NCBI GenBank assembly: GCA_002698995.1
Contig: PAAX01000010.1
Coordinates: forward strand, 124,001 to 188,000
Direction: 5' to 3'
Length of the DNA: 64,000 bases
DNA from: Ignavibacteriota bacterium
Lineage (GTDB): Bacteria; Bacteroidota; Ignavibacteria; Ignavibacteriales; Melioribacteraceae
The notes beneath the pieces are model-generated. The model saw only the letters and a program-made list of their open reading frames with translations. It was not told the DNA's origin and did not search any database. Made by a program: the position numbers and the translations under genes. This document shows positions 56,126 through 64,000 of this stretch, in pieces (position 1 is the first letter of the stretch; every line of letters begins with the position of its first letter).

Positions 56126-57355
56126 ATGAATTCTGAGAATAAAAAAATATCTGTAGGCAAAAGAGGAAAAGAAGTCCGCTCCGATTGCTACATAGAGCTT
56201 GAGCTAAAAGAAAAAGGGGGATTAAAAATCAACCTTAACAGTAAAGTTGAATCAATGTATGGCGATTCGATAAAAACACTAATTCTTGGTATGTGTGATT
56301 TTTACAATATCGAAAATGCAGAAATTTTTATTGAGGATTCAGGTGCATTGAATTATACTTTAATGGCAAGATTTGAACTTGCAGTTAAGAAACTTTTCCC
56401 CGAAGAAAAACGGGAATGTCTCCCCGATTTCAATAAAGTAAATAAGTATAATTCATCAAAAGATAAACTAAGAAGAAGCCGTCTTTATTTACCGGGAAAC
56501 GAACCGAAATTTTACTCAAATGCCGGTCTTCATAAACCTGATGGAATTATTCTTGATCTTGAAGATAGTGTTGCTCCATCAGAAAAAGAAGCCGCACAGT
56601 TGTTAGTTAGAAATGCATTGCGAAGAGTCGATTTTTACGGTGCAGAAAGAATGGTAAGAATTAATCAGCTCCCAAAAGGATTGGATGACTTGAGGTTTAT
56701 CGTTCCTAACAATATACATGTTATTCTTATTCCAAAAGTTGAATCTGAAGAAGATATCAAACTTATTGAAGAAAAAGTTCTTTCATTAAAAGAAGAATAT
56801 AAAATCAAAAATGATATTTATTTTATGCCGATAATCGAAAGTGCAAAAGGAGTTGTTAATTCATTTCAAATAGCTTCTGCTTCAAAATTTAACTGTGCTT
56901 TAGCAGTTGGATTAGAAGATTACACAGCAGATATAGGTACAGAAAGAACGAAAGAAGGAACAGAAAGTTTTTATGCCAGAAGTGCAGTAATTAATGCTGC
57001 CAAAGCTGCTAAAATTCAAGCTATTGATACTGTCTTTTCTGATGTAAGCGATATGGAAGGATTACGAAATTCAGTTCTTGAAGCTAAGTCACTAGGATTT
57101 GATGGAAAAGGATGTATTCACCCAAGACAGATAAAAGTGATAAATGAAGCATTCCTTCCAAGTGAAAAAGAAATTGAGAAAGCGAAGAAAATTGTTATTG
57201 CCTTTGAAGAAGCTGAAGCAAAAGGATTAGGTGTAGTATCTCTAGGAAGCAAAATGATTGATGCTCCGGTAGTAAAAAGAGCAAGAAGAGTTGTAAATCT
57301 AGCCGAAGAAAATGGATTGATTGAGAAGGATTGGAGAAATATTAAGTCGCTATAG
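56126..57355 (+). CDS. citE: Fused citrate lyase acyl-carrier (CitD-like) and beta subunit (CitE-like)
   Basis: The 409-residue protein has two parts. Residues ~8-95 look like citrate lyase gamma subunit CitD: RSDCYIELELKEKGGLKINL, VESMYGDSIKTLILGM and IEDSGALNYTLMARFELAVKK. Ser19 sits where the phosphoribosyl-dephospho-CoA prosthetic group is attached in CitD. Residues ~115-409 are the CitE/HpcH-HpaI aldolase barrel: RSRLYLPGNEPKFYSNAG, IILDLEDSVAPSEKEAA, IIESAKGVVNSF and GFDGKGCIHPRQI. CitE cleaves the citryl thioester to acetyl thioester and oxaloacetate. CitF follows after an S23 gene. No citC, citX or citG is seen in the window. Confidence 0.9.
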   Translation: MNSENKKISVGKRGKEVRSDCYIELELKEKGGLKINLNSKVESMYGDSIKTLILGMCDFYNIENAEIFIEDSGALNYTLMARFELAVKKLFPEEKRECLPDFNKVNKYNSSKDKLRRSRLYLPGNEPKFYSNAGLHKPDGIILDLEDSVAPSEKEAAQLLVRNALRRVDFYGAERMVRINQLPKGLDDLRFIVPNNIHVILIPKVESEEDIKLIEEKVLSLKEEYKIKNDIYFMPIIESAKGVVNSFQIASASKFNCALAVGLEDYTADIGTERTKEGTESFYARSAVINAAKAAKIQAIDTVFSDVSDMEGLRNSVLEAKSLGFDGKGCIHPRQIKVINEAFLPSEKEIEKAKKIVIAFEEAEAKGLGVVSLGSKMIDAPVVKRARRVVNLAEENGLIEKDWRNIKSL

Positions 57356-57360
57356 ACGTT

Positions 57361-57400
57361 TTGGTCAATTGTTAAATTGCTAAATTGCTTTATTGTTAAT
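57361..57400 (+). repeat. Direct array of five octamers (TTGTTAAA), left flank of S23 gene B
   Basis: TTG starts at 57361, 57369, 57377, 57385 and 57393, exactly every 8 bp (TTGGTCAA, TTGTTAAA, TTGCTAAA, TTGCTTTA, TTGTTAAT). It begins 6 nt after the citE stop and ends 6 nt before the S23 ATG. Confidence 0.85.
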
Positions 57401-57405
57401 TTTTT

Positions 57406-57792
57406 ATGGTAGAGAAGAAAAACAAATATCTAAAACTTAATGATATTGAATCATATAAAATTGCATTTAACCTAAGCAATTATGTTTGGGAAATTGTAAA
57501 CAACTGGGATTATTTCGAAAAGAAAACAATTGGATCACAATTTGTGAATGCTATTGATTCAATTTCGGCAAATATCGCTGAGGGATTTGGAAGATACTCT
57601 AAAAAGGATAAAATCAGATTCTTCAGAATTGCCTTTGGTTCAATGTATGAATCTCTGGATTGGAATGAAAAAGCTAAAATTAGAAAATTATTAAGTGATG
57701 AAGAGTACCAGCTTATTTTTAACGAATTACAATTACTTCCAAAAGCAATAAACAGTTTGATAAAATTTACTAACGATAAACTAACAATTTAA
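57406..57792 (+). CDS. S23-type four-helix-bundle protein, copy B
   Basis: The 128-residue member of the intervening-sequence protein family has IESYKIAFNLSNYVWEIVNN, GSQFVNAIDSISANIAEGFG and RYSKKDKIRFFRIAFGSMYE. It is only distantly similar to copy A, so the two are not a recent duplication. It lies between citE and citF and is flanked by inverted octamer arrays. Its last codons (KLTI-stop) are encoded by the right-hand array. No good ribosome-binding site is seen before the ATG. Confidence 0.88.
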   Translation: MVEKKNKYLKLNDIESYKIAFNLSNYVWEIVNNWDYFEKKTIGSQFVNAIDSISANIAEGFGRYSKKDKIRFFRIAFGSMYESLDWNEKAKIRKLLSDEEYQLIFNELQLLPKAINSLIKFTNDKLTI

Positions 57793-57812
57793 CAATTAGA
57801 CAATTCAGCAAT
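57781..57812 (-). repeat. Inverted array of four octamers, right flank of S23 gene B
   Basis: CAA recurs at 57785, 57793, 57801 and 57809 (8-bp steps). On the minus strand these are TTGCTGAA, TTGTCTAA, TTGTTAAA, TTGTTAGT, mirroring the left array. The array overlaps the end of the S23 gene. Confidence 0.85.
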
Positions 57813-57840
57813 AAAAAAATTATAAACTCTGGACATAAAT

Positions 57841-59397
57841 ATGAAACTAGTTAAAAATGCAGTCAACAGACTCGTACCAAATGAGGTTAATGGTGAAAAA
57901 CAAATTCCATTTCAAGGTGTTGGTAAGTATAAGCCAATTGGGAACAAAGCTAAACCACCTATTAGAAGCTGTGCCGACTATCCAGCTGATGGGAATAAAA
58001 TTATTAAATCACTAAAAGAAGCATTGAAAAAAGCCGGGCTGAAAGATGGAATGACAATCTCAACACATCATCATTTGAGAAACGGTGATGTTTTAACAAA
58101 TTTCCTTTTTGATACTATTAAAGAAATGGGAATAAAAAATATTAGATGGTTTCCAAGTGCATCCTTCCCCTGTCATCAGCATTTGATTCAATATTTGGAA
58201 GATGGAACAATCCATCATATTGAAGGAAGTATGAACGGACCTTTAGGAAGATTTACGACTGAGGGCAAGATGAAGGGAATCGGAATTCTACGTTCTCACG
58301 GCGGAAGATATCAGTCAATTCAAGACGGTGATGTTCATATTGATATTGCAGTTATTGCAGCTCCAACTGCTGATTCATTTGGAAATGCTACAGGAGATAG
58401 AGGAAAATCAGCTTGCGGATTATTAGGTTTTGCCCTTGGTGATTCTGAATATGCAGATAAAGTTATTGTTGTAACAGATAACTTAGTTCCCTTCCCTTGT
58501 TATCCATGGCAAATACAAGGGAATAATGTTGATTATGTTGTTGAGATTGATTCACTCGGCGATCCTTCCAAAATTGTTTCCGGAACAACAGAAGTTACAA
58601 AAAGTCCGGATAGACTATTAATAGCAGAATATGTAGCTCAATTTTTTGAAGATGCCGGAATTATGAAAGATGGATTTTCATTCCAAGCAGGTGCCGGTGG
58701 AACTAATCTTGCCTTTGCAGTCTATCTAAAAGAAAAAATGAAAGCCAAAGGAATTAAAGCAAGATTTATAAGAGGCGGAAGTACAAAATATCTTGTTGAA
58801 ATGCTTGAAGAAGGATTAACCGATTATATTCTTGACGGACAAACTTTTGATCTTGAAGGAGTAAGATCTATGAGAGAAAATCCTGGGCATGTAAATACTT
58901 CTCCTTTTACAAGTTATAATTATCATGGTAAAGGAAACTTTGCATCAATTATTGATGCTGTTGTTCTTGGCGCTACAGAAGTTGATATTAACTTTAATGC
59001 AAATGTTGTAACTCATTCAGATGGTTATTTACTTCATGGAATTGGAGGATGGCAGAACTGCTTATTTTCTAAATGTACTATTTTAGCAATTCCATCATTT
59101 AGAGATAGGATTCCTGTTATTGTTGATGAAGTAACTACTTTATGCGGTCCAGGCGAACTTATTGATGTCATTATCACAGAAAGAGGAATTGCTATTAATC
59201 CAAAGAGAAAAGATTTAATTAAAGCAATGAAAAATTCTTCTCTTCCGGTTAAAAAGATTGAAGAGATAAAAGCTGAAGTAGATTCAATCTGTGGCGGAGA
59301 ACCGGCAAAACCTAAATTGAATAAAGAGAATGTTGTTGCAGTTGTTAAATGGGTTGATGGAACTCTTCTAGATTCCGTTTTTCAAATTGAGAATTAG
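57841..59397 (+). CDS. citF: Citrate lyase alpha subunit (citrate CoA-transferase)
   Basis: The 518-residue protein matches CitF over its whole length: TISTHHHLRNGDVLTNFLFD, SMNGPLGRFTTEGKM, ILRSHGGRYQSIQDGDVHID, GNATGDRGKSACGLLGF, FQAGAGGTNLAFAV and LCGPGELIDVIITERGIAI. CitF transfers the acyl-carrier thiol from acetate to citrate in the citrate lyase complex. With the CitD-CitE fusion upstream, all three structural parts of citrate lyase are present. An S23 cassette lies between them. In this organism type the complex might also serve acetyl-CoA formation from citrate, which is inference. Confidence 0.93.
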   Translation: MKLVKNAVNRLVPNEVNGEKQIPFQGVGKYKPIGNKAKPPIRSCADYPADGNKIIKSLKEALKKAGLKDGMTISTHHHLRNGDVLTNFLFDTIKEMGIKNIRWFPSASFPCHQHLIQYLEDGTIHHIEGSMNGPLGRFTTEGKMKGIGILRSHGGRYQSIQDGDVHIDIAVIAAPTADSFGNATGDRGKSACGLLGFALGDSEYADKVIVVTDNLVPFPCYPWQIQGNNVDYVVEIDSLGDPSKIVSGTTEVTKSPDRLLIAEYVAQFFEDAGIMKDGFSFQAGAGGTNLAFAVYLKEKMKAKGIKARFIRGGSTKYLVEMLEEGLTDYILDGQTFDLEGVRSMRENPGHVNTSPFTSYNYHGKGNFASIIDAVVLGATEVDINFNANVVTHSDGYLLHGIGGWQNCLFSKCTILAIPSFRDRIPVIVDEVTTLCGPGELIDVIITERGIAINPKRKDLIKAMKNSSLPVKKIEEIKAEVDSICGGEPAKPKLNKENVVAVVKWVDGTLLDSVFQIEN

Positions 59398-59407
59398 CGT
59401 AATATTT

Positions 59408-59439
59408 AATTCCGGTACTCTATTAAGAATACCGGAATT
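59408..59439. terminator. Hairpin between citF and propeller protein genes
   Basis: AATTCCGGTA pairs with TACCGGAATT across 12 nt between convergent genes. There is no strong T-run on either side, so it is a plausible but weak bidirectional terminator. Confidence 0.6.
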
Positions 59440-59451
59440 ATGTTTCAATGA

Positions 59452-60642
59452 TTATTTAATCAGCATCATTTTTCTTGATAAAATATTGTTTCCTGCCGAT
59501 AATCTGTAAATATAAATTCCGCTTGTTAATGATGAAGCATCAAAATTAATTTTATAGTTACCCGCATTCTTCTTTTCATTTACCAAAGTAGAAATTTCAT
59601 TTCCCAGTACATCATAAACCTTCAATGTTACAAACTCACTACTCACAACTGAATACTCAATACTGGTAGTTGGATTAAAAGGATTAGGATAATTTTGTTC
59701 AAGAGAAAAATCATTAACTAACAATTGATTTTCTTCAACAGATGTTGCCAAGCCAAAGTCAGATGCTTTCTTTCTGTAAATTCCTGGTCCGTCTATACCG
59801 ATAATTAAATATTCACCATCATAAACTATATCAAGTATATCATCAACATTTTCAATACCTTGATTAAATTCAACAAAATTTTCTCCCCCGTCTCTACTGT
59901 GGTAGAAACCATTGGATCCTTGAAAAACATAATCACCAAAAGCCAATACTGATTTAGCATTCTTTCCATGCTTCTCTTCAAAATTAACACCATTATCAGT
60001 GCTTAAATATAAGCTGCCTCCGGCAGCCCATAAATTATTGCCGTCTTGATAATATTGATTAGCACCTACGGCACCGTTTGATTCAATTAAAGTCCAGCTG
60101 GCACCTAAATCATCAGAAAAATAATTATGCATAAAAAGTCTGCCGCCGCTGGTATAATAAATCGGAGCAGTATCTGTTGTAGGTAGTCCGGTTAATTCTT
60201 CCCAGGTTTCACCGTGATCTGTACTTTTATAAGTTTTCTGAAAATTAGAAAAAGCGAACATCAAGTTATTGTTAACATAGCAGATATCGGATATTTGTGA
60301 CTGTGTTACATTTGTACTATTCCAAGTTTCTCCGTTATCATCTGAATAGAGCAAAGTGCTTCCCCCAAAAGAGAATACTATCCCGGTAAATATTCTTCCG
60401 CCGCCCGATTCTAATGAGGCAAAGCCCATTCCATCGGCAGTTGTTCTGTCCCATGTTTCTCCATTGTTTGTGCTGTACATTAGGCTTCCATTTGTAGCCG
60501 CAAATATTTTACCGTCATTAACAAGAAGATCATAAACAATTGTACTATTTGTATTGGTACCATAAACTTTTTCCCATTCAGCTTTAATAGGAAATAATGA
60601 AACTACAAGAATGAAAAAGATTAGTTGATATATTTTTTTCAT
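59452..60642 (-). CDS. Secreted beta-propeller (BNR/sortilin-like) protein with T9SS sorting domain
   Basis: The 396-residue protein has a signal peptide and repeated Asp-box-type motifs (MYSTNNGETWDRTT, LYSDDNGETWNSTN, YKSTDHGETWEELTG, YHSRDGGENF), which form a BNR/sortilin-like propeller. A T9SS domain begins near residue 315 (LEQNYPNPFNPTTSIEYS). The C-terminus is nearly identical to that of the protein at 62123-63385, so the two are paralogues. The ligand or enzyme activity is unknown. Confidence 0.87.
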   Translation of the reverse strand: MKKIYQLIFFILVVSLFPIKAEWEKVYGTNTNSTIVYDLLVNDGKIFAATNGSLMYSTNNGETWDRTTADGMGFASLESGGGRIFTGIVFSFGGSTLLYSDDNGETWNSTNVTQSQISDICYVNNNLMFAFSNFQKTYKSTDHGETWEELTGLPTTDTAPIYYTSGGRLFMHNYFSDDLGASWTLIESNGAVGANQYYQDGNNLWAAGGSLYLSTDNGVNFEEKHGKNAKSVLAFGDYVFQGSNGFYHSRDGGENFVEFNQGIENVDDILDIVYDGEYLIIGIDGPGIYRKKASDFGLATSVEENQLLVNDFSLEQNYPNPFNPTTSIEYSVVSSEFVTLKVYDVLGNEISTLVNEKKNAGNYKINFDASSLTSGIYIYRLSAGNNILSRKMMLIK

Positions 60643-60843
60643 ATTGCCCTCACTTTTTTGAAAGAATAACTTCTAATATTTTTCAATTATTAGACCAAAA
60701 TAAAAGTCAATCATTTAGAAAAAAATCACATGAATTTTAAGCAGTAGTCTGATTTTAACGACAAATAAAAGAATTTTAAAGTTCCTTAAATGCGACAATG
60801 AGTTGTATTTGGGGGATGAAACGGTTTTTGAAATTAGGTTAAT

Positions 60844-60873
60844 AAAAAAATCCGGTTAATTGATTAACCGGAT
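60844..60873 (-). terminator. Terminator of the ferredoxin gene
   Basis: ATCCGGTTAAT and ATTAACCGGAT form a near-continuous palindrome. On the minus strand it is followed by a run of seven T, directly after the ferredoxin stop. Confidence 0.85.
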
Positions 60874-60879
60874 TATAAA

Positions 60880-61068
60880 TTATCTTTTGCAATCATCACA
60901 AGAAAAGACAAAACATGACTTTGCACATTTTCCGCATTTAATACATTTTGATTCATCAATCTTGGGTGCACTAAATGGTGAATCTTGTATAATTGCATCT
61001 GTTGGACAAATATTTAAAACAGGACAAGGATGATTTTGAGGACAATAATGTGAATTCACTTTAACCAT
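60880..61068 (-). CDS. Small ferredoxin-like 4Fe-4S protein
   Basis: The 62-residue protein has one classical cluster motif, CIKCGKCAKSC. A second cysteine-rich part, HYCPQNHPCPVLNICP, is followed by TDAI, as in 2[4Fe-4S] ferredoxins but with changed spacing. The C-terminus adds SCDDCKR. It probably acts in cytoplasmic electron transfer. It is a single-gene unit between two surface-protein genes. The redox partner cannot be inferred. Confidence 0.85.
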   Translation of the reverse strand: MVKVNSHYCPQNHPCPVLNICPTDAIIQDSPFSAPKIDESKCIKCGKCAKSCFVFSCDDCKR

Positions 61069-61135
61069 TTTACCTAAACCTTTCAGTTTTTAGGATAATT
61101 TGATGCCGATATACTACAAAAGATTCGAGCATAAA

Positions 61136-61172
61136 AAAAACCGGCAATGATAAAAAATCAAAACCGGTTTTT
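61136..61172 (-). terminator. Terminator of the PA14 lipoprotein gene
   Basis: AAAAACCGG pairs with CCGGTTTTT across a 19-nt loop. On the minus strand a further T-run follows. Confidence 0.75.
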
Positions 61173-61199
61173 ATTGAGTCACTATGCGTATGTCACTTA

Positions 61200-62111
61200 T
61201 TATCTAATTTGATCTATATCGGGAAGATTAATTGATTCTGCCGGAACTATTTCCTTTTGACCTCCCGGTTTTGTCCAGAATAATCTCATTGCAATATTAA
61301 ATCTTGGACCTTGGAAATAATCAACTCTTATTCTGTGTTCACCTGCTGGTAATGTAACAACACCGGATCTTTCTAAATATCCGTGTGTACCGTCATTATC
61401 AACAATCAGTTCATTATCAATGTACAGTTTTGAACCATCATCGGAACCAATATGGAAAGTATATTCACCAGCAGTTTCAATAACTAATTTGCCGACAAAT
61501 TTGATTCCAAACCATTCTACTAATCCTCCTTGAACTCCGGGAAAACCATCCGAAAATGATCTTGTTGGAACATCTAAATTAGGGGCTAAGAGAACGCTTT
61601 TAATCGGCATTGTGCTGAAATCGGGAAGACTTGGAGTATTTACTTCTAATTGATAAACATTTCCTATAAATCCTTTACCGGGAAGCCAGGTATCTCCAAA
61701 AGCTGATGATTCAATACCATACACGGGAGTTGATGTATTTGTAACAGTTCCTTTAGGTGTTGTTACCACTATTTCATTTCCTTCAGGAGCAGTATCAATA
61801 TCAGCAGGAACTTTCACCGTAATCTTTGTTGGTTCAACAGATTGGATGACGCCCTCTTTTTCCTGCTGATTAGCTCTGCTTTTAAATTTCACCGAAACAG
61901 TCCCCGCAGTTTGACCAAAATTTTCACCTATCAAATAAATATAACCGTTTGGTATTGCTACCGAAGGAAATATTTCCGATATAGCAGGTTCTGCCGGGTA
62001 TTCTGTGTTGTTGTCTCCATCACCGGGTTCGGTTGGGTTATCTTCTTTAGTACAACTGGATAAAAATATTCCAACTGCTATAAAATATAATACTAACAAA
62101 AAATATTTCAT
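61200..62111 (-). CDS. Lipoprotein with IPT/TIG and PA14 domains
   Basis: The 303-residue protein has a lipobox (GIFLSSC) and a flexible acidic linker. An IPT/TIG immunoglobulin-like domain spans about 40-130 (AISEIFPSVAIPNGYIYLIG, ITVKVPADIDTAPEGNEIVV). A PA14 domain follows at about 165-290 (GKLVIETAGEYTFHIGSDDG, SKLYIDNELIVDNDG, GEHRIRVDYFQG). PA14 modules bind carbohydrates in many surface proteins. It lies 11 nt after the propeller gene at 62123 on the same strand, so the two are probably co-transcribed. Confidence 0.87.
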   Translation of the reverse strand: MKYFLLVLYFIAVGIFLSSCTKEDNPTEPGDGDNNTEYPAEPAISEIFPSVAIPNGYIYLIGENFGQTAGTVSVKFKSRANQQEKEGVIQSVEPTKITVKVPADIDTAPEGNEIVVTTPKGTVTNTSTPVYGIESSAFGDTWLPGKGFIGNVYQLEVNTPSLPDFSTMPIKSVLLAPNLDVPTRSFSDGFPGVQGGLVEWFGIKFVGKLVIETAGEYTFHIGSDDGSKLYIDNELIVDNDGTHGYLERSGVVTLPAGEHRIRVDYFQGPRFNIAMRLFWTKPGGQKEIVPAESINLPDIDQIR

Positions 62112-62122
62112 TTACACTCCTT

Positions 62123-63385
62123 TTATTTTATTAAGATCATTTTTCGTGATAAAATATTGTTCCCTGCTGATAATCTGTAAATATAAATTCCGCTTGTCAG
62201 CGATGAAGCATCAAAGTTCATTTTATATTTACCAGCATTCTTTTGTTCATTTACTAATGTGGAAATCTCATTGCCGAGTACATCATAAACCTTTAATGTT
62301 ACAAACTCACTGTTCACTAACGAAAATTCAATTATGGTGCTTGGATTAAAAGGATTAGGATAATTTTGAGAAAGATTAAAATCTGATGGAACTTCTAAGT
62401 TATCATTTACAGATGTTGAAGTAAGGTTAGATTTATAAACTCCGGTGTAGTTTGGTGCAAAGATAGCAAGTCCATACAAATATGCAGTTATAGAATTTTT
62501 ATGTGGTGTTATGAAATCATGAAGACCGGTAGTTATAGATTTTGGCAGCTCGGAATCATATTCAGTCCAATTTTCGCCATTATCATTGGAATGATAAATA
62601 AATCCCTCAAATAAAGTAGACACAAATGCAAAAATATTATCACCGGAACTGACTAATCCTTTTGAATTGGCATAAGTTCCGGCAGTTAATTCTGGAATTC
62701 CGTTATTCTTGCTTATCCAATTGCCGGAATCATCAAGTTTATAGATACCTGCACCGCCTCCGTATATTTCATTATTAAAAGTAACTACATTCCCTAAAAT
62801 GGTAGGAGGATTCTTTACTTCCCAATTAACTCCTCCATCTAAAGAGACAACTGCCCCAACACCGCCGGCACTAACAAAAACCATTTTTTGTCCTGCTACT
62901 GCAAAATCTATCCCCAATAAATCGCTTGAAATATCAACAAATATTGAACTCCAATTTGCACCATTATCTGTCGATTTAAAAACATAAGATCGGTTTGAAA
63001 CAGCATATAAATCTGAACCATCCGAAACCATCATCATAACTGCCCCGCTTCCCGAGGGGAAATTTATACTTCCTCTTGAACTCCATGTATTTCCATCATC
63101 CGCAGAAACCATAATATTATTTATACCTACTATACCCAACAATTCATTATTGTGGTAATGAATTGCATAAGCATCATCCTGAAAGTTACTTGTTATATCT
63201 TCAAATGTATTACCGTCATCACTTGAACGAAGCACTTTATCACCATAAACAAAAAGTGAATTTCCATTACTTTCAATCTTTCCAGTTGCACCAACATCCG
63301 CCGAATTTACTTTCAGCCATTGAGCTTCAATACTTACGTATGAATTAATGACTAAGCATAAAAATAACAAATTTATAACTCTCAT
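62123..63385 (-). CDS. Secreted beta-propeller (BNR/sortilin-like) protein with T9SS sorting domain
   Basis: The 420-residue paralogue of the protein at 59452-60642 has a signal peptide and Asp-box repeats (LRSSDDGNTFEDIT, MVSADDGNTWSSRG, FKSTDNGANWSSIF, YHSNDNGENWTEYD). The C-terminal T9SS domain contains LSQNYPNPFNPSTIIEFSL. The final ~70 residues are almost the same as in the paralogue, suggesting shared ancestry or gene conversion of the sorting domain. The partner gene downstream is the PA14 lipoprotein. The function is unknown. Confidence 0.87.
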   Translation of the reverse strand: MRVINLLFLCLVINSYVSIEAQWLKVNSADVGATGKIESNGNSLFVYGDKVLRSSDDGNTFEDITSNFQDDAYAIHYHNNELLGIVGINNIMVSADDGNTWSSRGSINFPSGSGAVMMMVSDGSDLYAVSNRSYVFKSTDNGANWSSIFVDISSDLLGIDFAVAGQKMVFVSAGGVGAVVSLDGGVNWEVKNPPTILGNVVTFNNEIYGGGAGIYKLDDSGNWISKNNGIPELTAGTYANSKGLVSSGDNIFAFVSTLFEGFIYHSNDNGENWTEYDSELPKSITTGLHDFITPHKNSITAYLYGLAIFAPNYTGVYKSNLTSTSVNDNLEVPSDFNLSQNYPNPFNPSTIIEFSLVNSEFVTLKVYDVLGNEISTLVNEQKNAGKYKMNFDASSLTSGIYIYRLSAGNNILSRKMILIK

Positions 63386-63623
63386 TTTAGTTTCTCACTT
63401 TCTGAAAATGCTTTGGTTATTTTTGAGGATAATTACTCCAAGAATGTGCCATAAACAAATAATTACAATTTGGATTAATTTTAGAGCATTTCAGAAATTA
63501 TGTCGCTTAGAACAAACAGAAAGAGAGATTAAAGCGTCGTACAGATAAGACAATTTTCAAATAATTTTCAGATTATAATTTCTCATAATAATTAATTAAT
63601 TTTGAATTTTTGGGAGAATTGAG

Positions 63624-63938
63624 ATGGAAAAACTTATTCAAAAATTAAGAACGAATCTATTAATTACTTTTATATTAGGATTACTTTCTGTAACATGGAT
63701 TATAATCGATTACTTTGTGCTAGATACTATAATTAATGAAGGTTTAAGTAAATTTAGTCTTGAGTGGATATTAGTAATAATAAGTGGAATCGCATTTATC
63801 GCATTCCATATATCAGTTTTTGTTACAATATATTATTCATTCAGATTATTACGAAAAATAAAATCGGAGAATAAAAAAGCTATAAAATTAGATGAAGAGA
63901 AGAAACTGAATAATTCTGAAAATCAAGGGAATAAATGA
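63624..63938 (+). CDS. Small two-helix membrane protein
   Basis: The 104-residue protein has GGGAGA upstream of its ATG and two strong membrane helices (about 12-34 and 48-72; ITFILGLLSVTWIIIDYFVL and WILVIISGIAFIAFHISVFV). A charged Lys/Glu tail follows. No family is recognised. It overlaps the patatin gene start by 4 nt (ATGA), so the two are translationally coupled. Confidence 0.7.
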   Translation: MEKLIQKLRTNLLITFILGLLSVTWIIIDYFVLDTIINEGLSKFSLEWILVIISGIAFIAFHISVFVTIYYSFRLLRKIKSENKKAIKLDEEKKLNNSENQGNK

Positions 63939-64000
63939 AAATAGGATTAGCACTTGGAGCAGGCGGAGCACGTGGTTTAGCTTTTATTGTAATTTTAGAA
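63935..64000 (+). CDS. Patatin-like phospholipase, 5' end only
   Basis: Only 22 codons lie in the window, but they read MKIGLALGAGGARGLAF, the glycine-rich oxyanion-hole start of patatin-like (RssA/NTE-type) serine hydrolases. The usual GLAHIGVL is GLAFIVIL here. The nucleophile motif GxSxG would be outside the window. The start codon overlaps the stop of the preceding gene. Confidence 0.85.
   Translation, partial: MKIGLALGAGGARGLAFIVILE

Noticed and set aside
63348-63548. 66-codon frame before the small membrane protein gene
   Set aside because: It has no ribosome-binding site, starts inside the propeller gene on the other strand, and shows no family features.

Overview
The window is AT-rich, densely coded and free of insertion sequences. 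Four proteins end in a Por-type (T9SS type A) sorting domain with an 'NYPNPFNPST'-like opening. It also carries a DUF4835 protein, PorV-like and barrel-type outer-membrane proteins and a TonB-dependent receptor with a carboxypeptidase-regulatory-like N-terminus. Together these point to the Ignavibacteriota/Bacteroidota side of the FCB group, most like Ignavibacteriales. This is inferred from family content, since no rRNA gene is present.

Region 1 (1-22.1 kb) is a glycan-use region. A minus-strand set runs from an SSS-type Na+/solute symporter through a CBM9-containing T9SS protein and a TonB-dependent receptor to a large secreted protein cut by the window edge. A second minus-strand unit carries a GH5 glucanase and a GDSL-esterase/TPR protein. 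Both units start at near-consensus sigma-54 promoters (9661-9675 and 13715-13729). Each promoter has two copies of a 15-bp palindromic site upstream, 22 bp apart. Next comes an operon for a membrane-anchored sugar-binding protein, a histidine kinase and an NtrC-type regulator, the obvious candidate activator. Divergent from it are a SurA-like isomerase and a GH97 alpha-glucosidase.

Region 2 (22.2-37.2 kb) has monomeric NADP-isocitrate dehydrogenase, tRNA-Ala(GGC), a PhoD phosphatase, a cytochrome-like lipoprotein and a GIY-YIG protein. It also has a probable ceramide-synthesis set (extended SDR, serine palmitoyltransferase, GNAT-type acyltransferase), a HEAT-cyclophilin fusion, DUF4835, a PorV-like protein and a helix-hairpin-helix/barrel protein.

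Region 3 (37.3-41.7 kb and 54.7-59.4 kb) is citrate metabolism: NAD-type isocitrate dehydrogenase, aconitase, an MmgE/PrpD protein, a CitD-CitE fusion and CitF. Two S23-type four-helix-bundle genes sit inside these operons. Each is flanked by inverted arrays of 7- or 8-bp repeats. Two further arrays, one of them gene-less and inverted, lie in front of aconitase.

Region 4 (42.2-53.6 kb) is the most unusual part. It is a tight operon encoding a four-zinc-ribbon coiled-coil protein, a SUKH (SMI1/KNR4) protein, a 1327-residue membrane Ser/Thr kinase, a 1392-residue protein with five tandem CbxX/EccA-type AAA+ modules, a zinc-ribbon/FHA protein and a PP2C phosphatase. The kinase N-terminus has four tandem 'DDxKTIR' motifs and the FHA protein ends in the same motif. 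This suggests a phosphothreonine-switched assembly built round a single-chain AAA+ machine. The window closes with two T9SS propeller proteins, a ferredoxin, a PA14 lipoprotein and the start of a patatin gene.
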